Positions 1-5,918 of a stretch of 6,480 nt of DNA are shown piece after piece. This stretch comes from an uncultured euryarchaeote (GTDB taxonomy: Archaea; Thermoplasmatota; Poseidoniia; Poseidoniales; Poseidoniaceae): assembly GCA_937897005.1 (NCBI GenBank), contig CALCOQ010000230.1, positions 1 to 6,480 of the forward strand, in the 5' to 3' direction. Each line of letters starts with the position of its first letter. Positions within the stretch are counted from its first letter, which is position 1. The translations under genes and the position numbers were made by a program. Below the pieces are notes generated by a model. It saw only the letters and a list, made by a program, of their open reading frames with translations, was not told the origin of the DNA and searched no databases.

Positions 1-14
1 AGCCAGGTATAGGT

Positions 15-860
15 TTGCATCTGATTGGTACAGGTGTTGGCTCGCCTCTGAATATGAGTATTGGTGGACAAAGGGTTGCATCGGCATGTAAGTACCGTTT
101 CTTGGAGGGGTACACCTCGTTGTTAGAGAATAATGGGGGTGCGATTCTAGAAGGATTGGTTGGGGCTTTTGATATCATCAGAAGACCTCGGGTTGAAGAG
201 CCTGAATCTCTTTTAGATCTTGCTAAGAACTCCAGTGTTGCTTTGATGGTGGTGGGAGACCCGATGCAAGCAACTACGCATGTCGACTTGTTGTTGAGAT
301 GCAAAGAACGCGGAATTTCAACCTCAGTACATCATGCTGTTTCTGTGGTTGATGTCGTCTGTGCGGGGATCGGATTGCAATCATATCGATTTGGGCGTCA
401 GGTAACGCTGACTTTCCCACATGGAGAACATCTGCCAACATCTCCATTGGAGATGATTGCGGATAATCTTCTACTCGGATTACACACACTTGTTCTTCTC
501 GATCTTGATCCAACGGGTTCCGGCAGCACAAACCCATCGCCGATGTCACCGAATGAAGCGATTGAAGTGATGAAAGAAATGTCAAAAAGATTGATTGATG
601 ACCCCCCACCACACCTACATGCCGATTCTGAAGAAAGTGAACGTCAAATTATCAGAAAAATAGCCGTTGCTCGGATTCTGGAAAAGGGGGTTGAAAATCT
701 GCATGGTGTGATTTGTTCGAATATGGGGGGAAATGCTTCTCAAGTGACTTCGGGTACTCTCTATGAACTGGTTGAAAAGGAATATAGTGGAATCCATTCC
801 TTGGTAGTGACTGGAGATTTAATGGGAATGGAAGAAGAGGCGTTGATGCGACTTAATTGA
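15..860 (+). CDS. dph5: Diphthine synthase (diphthamide biosynthesis methyltransferase Dph5/DphB)
   Basis: This SAM-dependent methyltransferase repeatedly methylates the modified histidine of translation elongation factor 2 during diphthamide synthesis in the cytoplasm. The 281-residue protein shows the family pattern from end to end. It opens with HLIGTGVGSP (residues 2-11), followed by LEGYTSLL (30-37) and the SAM-site loop GDPMQATTH (81-89). Next come the HAVSVVD...GLQSYRFG stretch (107-127), PTSPLEMIADNLLLGLHTL (141-159) and MSPNEAI (177-183). It ends with SLVVTGDLMGMEEEAL (262-277), which matches the usual last strand and helix. Length is normal for the family (about 255-285). The start is uncertain. 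TTG at 15 places the N-terminal motif where the family has it and is preceded by GGTATAGG, but the frame is open to the window edge, so a start further left is possible. The stop is TGA at 858-860. Dph5 is a marker of archaea and eukaryotes. The next gene lies 60 bp downstream on the same strand. Confidence 0.93.
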   Translation: MHLIGTGVGSPLNMSIGGQRVASACKYRFLEGYTSLLENNGGAILEGLVGAFDIIRRPRVEEPESLLDLAKNSSVALMVVGDPMQATTHVDLLLRCKERGISTSVHHAVSVVDVVCAGIGLQSYRFGRQVTLTFPHGEHLPTSPLEMIADNLLLGLHTLVLLDLDPTGSGSTNPSPMSPNEAIEVMKEMSKRLIDDPPPHLHADSEESERQIIRKIAVARILEKGVENLHGVICSNMGGNASQVTSGTLYELVEKEYSGIHSLVVTGDLMGMEEEALMRLN

Positions 861-893
861 AGTAGAGCGCACCGGAGTAATGAAGCGAAACAG

Positions 894-907
894 CCCGCTC
901 GGGCGGG
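894..907 (+). other. Small GC-rich inverted repeat between dph5 and the next gene
   Basis: CCCGC (894-898) and GCGGG (903-907) pair around a TCGG loop, making a 5-bp GC-only stem. The stem lies in the 60-bp gap after dph5 and ends 13 bases before the ATG at 921. A four-T run (914-917) follows. It could be a weak terminator for dph5, an RNA structure affecting translation of the next gene, or chance. The stem is short and the T run is not long enough for a typical archaeal terminator. Confidence 0.25.
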
Positions 908-920
908 ATGGCGTTTTCCG

Positions 921-2657
921 ATGGCAGGACCTTCTCAGGTGGAATTTCCGGGGCAGAAAAAGGCCCAACGGATGCGAATGCGCGGTACCAAGCAAGCGTC
1001 TGCTGATGCTAAAAAACGCTTGCGCAAACAATTGAAATCGCTCCTGGAAGATCCTGAAAAAATCATGCCGGACATGGTTTGGAAGGGAAAATTACCATGG
1101 GGACGAATCGACCCAGTCACTAAATCTCTCAAGAGAATACGAAAGGTCATCTCACACAGAAATAATCGTCCATGGTTAGCAAAACAGATGAAGGTGGGAA
1201 GGGGTGATGGAATCGCAAAAGCGCTTGCTGGTTCACTGGTAGCTGCAATAGATGATGAAATTTCGATGGTGGCAACATTCAAACACCCGATCTATGGAAA
1301 TGGTGCCTTTGTTCGAAAAGGTGACTCCAAACCTGCTGCAATGGTTGGGGTTCAACATTCACACAACCCGCGTTTACGCCTGCTGCCTTGGGAAGAACAT
1401 GCTAAGAATGGATGGTTCTTCTTTTCATGGAAAGGGGGTTTCATCTGTACTGGAAATGTTGCAGATGTACCCACTGAATGGGTGGTTGCTGGGCTGAAAA
1501 GAAGTGAATACACAAGCACGATAGAGGATGGGTGCCATTTGATAGGAAATCTTGATGCAACCACCGTTTCAGAAGATGGTTTCGATGATGAAGGGTATAT
1601 CAGACTCTCATTCCGCGATGGTTCTATTGTGGGAATCAGGGGTTCCGTTCTTGAGGAGCAAGGGGGCAAAGAAGCATTCATTCAACCATTGGCATTGAGG
1701 ATGTTGCCCCCTAAGATCAGTGAAATAGCTGATGGTGAGTTGAAATGGAGGCCAGAAGGATGGCCAGAAGGAGAAGGGTTGCCAGAAGCGGCGAATGAAC
1801 GTGTCCAGGAAGTCTTTGAGGCTTGGTTCAATTTGATGGTCAATGAGGAGAATCTTTGGCAGATGCTGAAACAGGCTGTTCTCGCCAATCTTGAAACTGG
1901 TTTCGTGGTTGGAGACGTTTGGTTTGCAATGGAAGATGTTGATGGGTGTCTCAATGCATTTTCCGGGGGCAAGGAAGAACGGATGGCTGCGCGCTTCATC
2001 ATCACTTGTTTACACGAAGAACAACGTGGAGTCGCTATCGATATCGAAGGGATTGCCGAATGGTTGGAAGATAGAACAATCATTCGAAGTCGCTCAACAA
2101 CCTTGCATAACCTCCTCAAAGCGACATGGTCTGAATTTGGACTTGATCTGCTTGAACATCTGGGATTAGAGGATGATGCGGCATATTCTGTGTGGCAGAA
2201 ACAATTGGACAAACCGGTTCCATTCAATAATTTCCTGCGTAAGGTGGTTGCTGACAAGGAAGGTGCTGATAGATTGGCGCGGATTCCTTGGTCAGACCAG
2301 TCATTGAAGGGGTTGTGTGGAAAGATTCAGGAATTGATCTTGAAAGCCGCTTCTGAAGGCGTTGGGAAAGCGAATTCAGTAGCTAAGAAACTACGTGATT
2401 CGATTGAGGTTGCAGCCTTGGGATGGGCGTGGTTGGTTGCACATGGAAAAGAGGGGGGGAATGAGTGGCATTTTGAACAGGCAGCGAGAGATAAAGGTGG
2501 CGAATGGGCCCGCTCCGTTTCCGAACTCTGGGCTGCAACAGAATCTCTGATAGGGGATGAAATTGACGATGAAGCTTCTTCGATTCAGGCTTATTCTGAG
2601 GCGATGGAGAAATTCAGAAAGGCCAGCGGGGAGCAGGAACCGCTGCCCTCAAGATGA
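921..2657 (+). CDS. Uncharacterised 578-residue protein with basic N-terminus and P-E-G linker
   Basis: I do not recognise this protein and assign no function. The N-terminus is strongly basic (residues 13-40, many Lys and Arg), which could contact nucleic acid or ribosomes; that is inference only. Residues 115-260 look strand-rich, with clustered aromatics such as NGWFFFSWKGG (163-173) and a segment at 224-241 including GYIRLSFRDGSIVGIRG. A short linker at 277-290 repeats the tripeptide PEG. Residues 291-578 look mostly helical and are rich in Glu, Asp and Trp, ending in an acidic region (545-575). There is no signal peptide and no membrane segment, so it is probably cytoplasmic. ATG 921 is the first ATG in this frame after the dph5 stop. 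It has no good Shine-Dalgarno sequence close by; GGGATGG about 10 bases upstream is the nearest purine stretch. The frame is the same as that of dph5. The long uninterrupted frame, and only short overlapping frames on the other strand, support real coding. The last 9 bases overlap the end of the convergent PLP-enzyme gene. Confidence 0.85.
   Translation: MAGPSQVEFPGQKKAQRMRMRGTKQASADAKKRLRKQLKSLLEDPEKIMPDMVWKGKLPWGRIDPVTKSLKRIRKVISHRNNRPWLAKQMKVGRGDGIAKALAGSLVAAIDDEISMVATFKHPIYGNGAFVRKGDSKPAAMVGVQHSHNPRLRLLPWEEHAKNGWFFFSWKGGFICTGNVADVPTEWVVAGLKRSEYTSTIEDGCHLIGNLDATTVSEDGFDDEGYIRLSFRDGSIVGIRGSVLEEQGGKEAFIQPLALRMLPPKISEIADGELKWRPEGWPEGEGLPEAANERVQEVFEAWFNLMVNEENLWQMLKQAVLANLETGFVVGDVWFAMEDVDGCLNAFSGGKEERMAARFIITCLHEEQRGVAIDIEGIAEWLEDRTIIRSRSTTLHNLLKATWSEFGLDLLEHLGLEDDAAYSVWQKQLDKPVPFNNFLRKVVADKEGADRLARIPWSDQSLKGLCGKIQELILKAASEGVGKANSVAKKLRDSIEVAALGWAWLVAHGKEGGNEWHFEQAARDKGGEWARSVSELWAATESLIGDEIDDEASSIQAYSEAMEKFRKASGEQEPLPSR
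1751..1788 (+). repeat. Three imperfect copies of GCCAGAAG encoding a P-E-G linker
   Basis: The octamer GCCAGAAG occurs at 1751-1758, 1763-1770 and 1781-1788, inside the 578-residue unknown gene. The first two copies are 12 bases apart and the third 18, all multiples of three, so each is read in the same frame and gives Pro-Glu-Gly or Pro-Glu-Ala. The encoded stretch (residues 277-290) is low-complexity and probably a flexible hinge between the two halves of the protein. It probably arose by in-frame duplication. Confidence 0.6.
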
Positions 2658-3809
2658 GGCGGCGAGGGCTTGATTGATATCATCCCACAGATCTTCAGCA
2701 TCCTCTATTCCCACTGATAGCCGAATAAGTCCGGGAGTCACTCCAACCTCCAGCCGACGCTCTTCAGGTGTGGCGGCATGGGTCATCGACCAAGGATGGT
2801 TGACAAGGCTCTCCACACTGCCAAGACTCTCTGCGATGGCAAATAATCTGCTTGCTTTGGCAAAACGACGAGCGCCCGCCTCGCCCCCTTCTATTTCAAG
2901 CGATATCATCCCACCAAACCGGCGCATCTGCGATGCTGCTACATCGTGCCCAGGATGGGTCTTGAGTCCAGGGTACAGGAGTCTGGTCACTTTGGGATGT
3001 GTTGCCAGCCTTTCTACGATATATTCCGCGTTGTCACAATGTCTTTCCATCCGGATTCCGAGTGTACGTATTCCCCTGAGATTCAAAAAACAATCGAGGG
3101 GGGAGGGGACGGCTCCCATCGTATTCTGAAGAAAACGAATCTTCTCATTGAGTTCTTCACTTCTAGTGACAACATATCCTGATATCACATCACTGTGCCC
3201 TGATACATATTTTGTGGATGAACTACAACTGATGTCTGCGCCAAGTTCCAATGGACGCTGAAGAACGGGGCTGGCGAAGGTGTTGTCAACCACTACGATC
3301 CAGCCTCTTTCATGTGCTTGAGCGGAAAGAGTGGTAATATCATGGATATTGAGAAGGGGGTTGGTTGGAGTTTCCAACCATAGCATTCTAGTGTTTTCTT
3401 GAGTGCAAGCCTCCAACTCTCCTGGCCCAAGGTCGCTGTATGTCGTTTCAACACCGAACTTGGAAAGGACATCATCGAAGTATCGCCCGGTTCCACCATA
3501 GAGATCGGACGCTGCAATGATGTGGCTTCCTGATTCCAACAATTGGGTCACCGTGGTTATCGCAGCCATTCCGCTGGCAAATGCACTACCAAATGCCTTG
3601 ACTGTCGGAGATTCAAGAACTGCAACCGCCTCCTCCAACGCATCGCGGGTTGGGTTCTGCGTACGAGAATACTCATAACCGGTATGATCTGCAAAATCCC
3701 TCTGTACATAGGTAGAGGTCTGGAATATTGGAGTCTGGACTGACCCTGTTTTTTCATCTGGTTCTGCAGCCGCATGTACCGAACGGGTCGATTCGCCGAT
3801 GTCTCCCAT
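2649..3809 (-). CDS. Cystathionine gamma-lyase / gamma-synthase family PLP enzyme
   Basis: This is a Cys/Met-metabolism PLP enzyme of fold type I, cytoplasmic and probably a homotetramer. With start 3809 it has 386 residues, normal for the family. Family marks are YSRTQNPTRD (47-56), whose Tyr and Arg contact PLP phosphate from the neighbouring subunit, and the aspartate in VVVDNTFASP (172-181), which holds the pyridine nitrogen. SSSTKYVSGHSD (196-207) carries the PLP lysine K200. SLGSVESLVNHP (328-339) and MTHA (342-345) form the C-terminal active-site region. ATG 3809 is chosen because GGGGTGAG sits 7-8 bases upstream and the start lies just past the stop of the preceding gene; ATG 3830 is an alternative that would overlap that gene by 17 bp. 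Family members are gamma-synthases, gamma-lyases or sulfhydrylases, and sequence alone separates them poorly. Its tight coupling to a CBS-type gene favours gamma-lyase: cystathionine to cysteine, 2-oxobutanoate and ammonia. Its end overlaps the convergent unknown gene by 9 bp. Confidence 0.92.
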   Translation of the reverse strand: MGDIGESTRSVHAAAEPDEKTGSVQTPIFQTSTYVQRDFADHTGYEYSRTQNPTRDALEEAVAVLESPTVKAFGSAFASGMAAITTVTQLLESGSHIIAASDLYGGTGRYFDDVLSKFGVETTYSDLGPGELEACTQENTRMLWLETPTNPLLNIHDITTLSAQAHERGWIVVVDNTFASPVLQRPLELGADISCSSSTKYVSGHSDVISGYVVTRSEELNEKIRFLQNTMGAVPSPLDCFLNLRGIRTLGIRMERHCDNAEYIVERLATHPKVTRLLYPGLKTHPGHDVAASQMRRFGGMISLEIEGGEAGARRFAKASRLFAIAESLGSVESLVNHPWSMTHAATPEERRLEVGVTPGLIRLSVGIEDAEDLWDDINQALAASS

Positions 3810-3813
3810 GTCT

Positions 3814-4842
3814 TCACTCACCCCAGTCATCAGGCTCAAACCCATTGTCGCGAAGCCATTCATCGTTGTAGAGTTTTGAGAGATAGGGGTTCCCTGCATC
3901 TGGCATTATCACCACTATCATCGCTGCTTGACCAGTAGCATCGCATTCTGCTGCGATTTCAAGTGCAGAGTGAAGAGCACCTCCACAAGAACCGCCGCAG
4001 AACAATCCCTCTCTTCGCGCAAGTTCTCTGGTCATTCTGAAACACTGCTCATCATTCACTTGTCTGATTTCATCGATGACGGAGAAATCTGTTGCTGATG
4101 GGATGAAATCTTCCCCGAATCCTTCGACCTTGTAAGTATGGGGAACACCAAGTGTGCCTTGATCAAAATATTGTTTCAATATTGAACCAATCGGATCTAC
4201 TCCAACTATCAACGGCGCTTTCTTCTCTTCCGCTTCAGCACAATCGTTCAAGGCTCGACCACAACCGGTGATAGTGCCCCCAGTGCCCATTGTCGCTACA
4301 AAATGGGTGATTCGTCCTTCGGATTGTCTCCATATTTCAGGACCGGTGGTCTTGATGTGGGCCAAGGGATTGGCTTGATGTGAATATTGATCTGGGTACC
4401 AAGCATCTGGTATCTCAAGTGCTAATCTTGCTGCAACCTCATAATAAGAACGTGGATCTTCTTTCTCTACTGCTGTGGGACAGATGTGAACTTCCGCACC
4501 TATGGCTCGTAGTAAGTCTACTTTTTCTTGAGACATCTTGTCTGGCATCGTGAAAATGCATCGGTAGCCACGTTGAGCTGCCACCATGGCTAAGCCAATT
4601 CCTGTATTTCCGCTGGTGGCTTCGATTATAGTTCCGCCCGGTTTCAACAAGCCCTTTTCTTCAGCATCCATAACCATGTACTGTCCGATTCGATCTTTGA
4701 TTGACCCACCAGGATTACACCTTTCCAACTTGACCCATATCTCAGAACCTTGCAGGTGTGAAGTGACTTTGTTCAGTTTGATCAAAGGTGTTTCTCCAAT
4801 GGCGGAGACTACGTCAATGAATGCCCCTCGCGGCAAGCCCAT
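3814..4842 (-). CDS. Cystathionine beta-synthase-type PLP enzyme (CysK/CBS family)
   Basis: This is a fold-type II PLP enzyme of 342 residues. PLP lysine K49 lies in NPGGSIKDR (43-51). The substrate/cofactor loop is TSGNTG (76-81), the phosphate-binding loop GTGGT (186-190), and S285 in FCGGSCGG (281-288) is the residue expected to face the pyridine nitrogen. Several stretches recall cystathionine beta-synthase more than O-acetylserine sulfhydrylase: RGYRCIFTMPDKMSQEKVD (91-109), DQYSHQANPLAH (151-162), VGVDPIGSIL (213-222), VEGFGEDFIPS (239-249) and a C-terminal YLSKLYNDEWLRDNGF (320-335). The expected reaction is serine plus homocysteine to cystathionine. It lacks both the N-terminal heme region and the C-terminal CBS-domain pair of the human enzyme, so heme or S-adenosylmethionine control through those domains is not expected. 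ATG 4842 is the first available start; its upstream GAAGGGT is too close to be a good ribosome site. It lies 42 bp after the transporter gene and 4 bp before the gamma-lyase-type gene. Cysteine synthase activity remains possible. Confidence 0.9.
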   Translation of the reverse strand: MGLPRGAFIDVVSAIGETPLIKLNKVTSHLQGSEIWVKLERCNPGGSIKDRIGQYMVMDAEEKGLLKPGGTIIEATSGNTGIGLAMVAAQRGYRCIFTMPDKMSQEKVDLLRAIGAEVHICPTAVEKEDPRSYYEVAARLALEIPDAWYPDQYSHQANPLAHIKTTGPEIWRQSEGRITHFVATMGTGGTITGCGRALNDCAEAEEKKAPLIVGVDPIGSILKQYFDQGTLGVPHTYKVEGFGEDFIPSATDFSVIDEIRQVNDEQCFRMTRELARREGLFCGGSCGGALHSALEIAAECDATGQAAMIVVIMPDAGNPYLSKLYNDEWLRDNGFEPDDWGE

Positions 4843-4884
4843 ACCCTTCGCTGTAAGAGGATGGTCTTCATCCTTGCCAATGCT

Positions 4885-5844
4885 CTATTCCGCTTCTGAT
4901 TCCTCTTCAAATCGCTTCTGAGACTCAACCAATAAATTACCAGCCAACAATATTCCTCCACCCACTATCAACCAGAAAGTGAACTCATTCAATCCCTCCG
5001 CCAACGCGTAAATGGTTGCCCACACTGGTTCAAGCGCGTAGATGATAGCGGCATGGACTGGGTGAAGATGTCTTTGATGCATGTTCAACAACATGATGGC
5101 GAGGAATGAGCCAAAGAATCCAAGAAGAAAGAGCCAGATGAAAATATCTTGTTCGGTCAATAGTGAACAGAGTTCATTCACAGTGGGGGAATTTGTTGGA
5201 GCAAAGAATAATGCGATTCCCAAAGTGATGAGAGACGCCAACACTACCACGATGAAGGAGGATTGAGTGACTGCCAATGGGTCAGTACTTCTTGTGACTG
5301 AATCTGTAGCAAAAATATGGAAAGCGAACAACAGCGCACAGAACACTGTGAGCAATTCAGCCCACCCCCATGTGATATGAGGGGGGCCATCAATGAATCC
5401 TGCTCCAAATGTCGCCATCCCCACGCCGATGATCAAAGTCAAGGTAAGTGGGTGTTTTCGAAATACCAATCCTATCAGTACGGTGAAGACAACGTATAGA
5501 CTGGTCAAGAATGCTGAAACTGCTGGTGTGATTTCATTCAATGCAAGCATCTGGGTCAGGAAGCCACCAAACATCAATAATCCAAGGAGTGTTCCTCCTT
5601 TCCACACATTCTTGTCCACCAATCCAATTCGCGCTCTTTCGCTGAATATCGGCAAAGATATGGCTGCAACCAGAAATCTGATGAATATCATGAAACCTAC
5701 AACTGTTACAAGATGCCAATTCTCAAGATGGGTGGATGCAGAGTCTAGAGCTTTCTTCATCCAAACAAACGTCGCTCCCCATATCAGAGTCACAAACAAC
5801 AACCACGCAACGGCATTTCGCCTATCCGTAGAATCTGCCTGCAT
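4885..5844 (-). CDS. EamA/DMT-family membrane transporter
   Basis: This 319-residue membrane protein has ten predicted hydrophobic helices, at about residues 11-29, 46-66, 83-100, 106-127, 135-151, 160-178, 192-215, 234-254, 263-283 and 289-306. They form two EamA repeats of five (about 12-151 and 160-306). Typical marks are LIWGATFVWMKKA (20-32) in helix 1, ALNEITPAVSAFLTSLYVVF (101-120) in the first repeat, and HPVHAAIIYALEPVWATIYA (261-280) in the second. The tail is short and acidic (EEESEAE). The family moves small metabolites, often exporting amino acids or nucleotide-linked compounds; the substrate cannot be told here. ATG 5844 is supported by GAGG seven bases upstream. It is the first gene of a possible three-gene minus-strand operon with the two transsulfuration-type enzymes, which makes a sulfur amino acid or precursor a reasonable guess. 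It is divergent from the plus-strand gene at 5919. Confidence 0.9.
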   Translation of the reverse strand: MQADSTDRRNAVAWLLFVTLIWGATFVWMKKALDSASTHLENWHLVTVVGFMIFIRFLVAAISLPIFSERARIGLVDKNVWKGGTLLGLLMFGGFLTQMLALNEITPAVSAFLTSLYVVFTVLIGLVFRKHPLTLTLIIGVGMATFGAGFIDGPPHITWGWAELLTVFCALLFAFHIFATDSVTRSTDPLAVTQSSFIVVVLASLITLGIALFFAPTNSPTVNELCSLLTEQDIFIWLFLLGFFGSFLAIMLLNMHQRHLHPVHAAIIYALEPVWATIYALAEGLNEFTFWLIVGGGILLAGNLLVESQKRFEEESEAE

Positions 5845-5918
5845 GTTCAGGCCTCAGGGTGCTGAATCCATCAGATTTGGGGCGGTGTGTTTTTCTTGTC
5901 ATATCCATTGCGGTAGGC
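5845..5918. promoter_or_regulatory. Divergent intergenic region, presumed to hold two promoters
   Basis: These 74 bases separate the minus-strand transporter start (5844) from the plus-strand GTG start (5919). This is the only place where the minus-strand gene set and the right-hand gene could both be started, so promoters for both are inferred. On the minus strand, GAGG at about 5852-5855 is a plausible ribosome site for the transporter. A T-rich stretch (5890-5897) and ATAT (5901-5904) are the most AT-rich parts, but I see no convincing TATA box with a BRE on either strand, and no clear operator palindrome. Confidence 0.4.

Noticed and set aside
908..1003. ATG at 908 as an alternative start after the hairpin
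   Set aside because: It is in a different frame from the 578-residue gene and its reading frame ends after about 30 codons with no recognisable product.
1682..2257. 191-codon minus-strand frame opposite the unknown 578-residue gene
   Set aside because: The product is rich in Ser, Arg and Pro with no domain-like pattern, as expected for a shadow of a plus-strand coding region. The plus-strand frame is three times longer and continuous.
3810..3899. Longer start for the gamma-lyase-type gene (ATG at 3899, giving 416 residues; also ATG 3830)
   Set aside because: The extra 30 residues from 3899 would overlap the CBS-type gene by 86 bp and have no counterpart in the family. ATG 3809 follows a good GGGGTGAG site and gives the usual length. 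ATG 3830 remains a weak alternative.
3814..4842. Plain O-acetylserine sulfhydrylase (cysK) as the name
   Set aside because: Motifs cover both enzymes, but the RGYRCIFTMPDKMSQEKVD, EGFGEDFIP and YNDEWLRDNGF stretches and the coupling to a gamma-lyase-type gene fit cystathionine beta-synthase better. It is kept only as an alternative.
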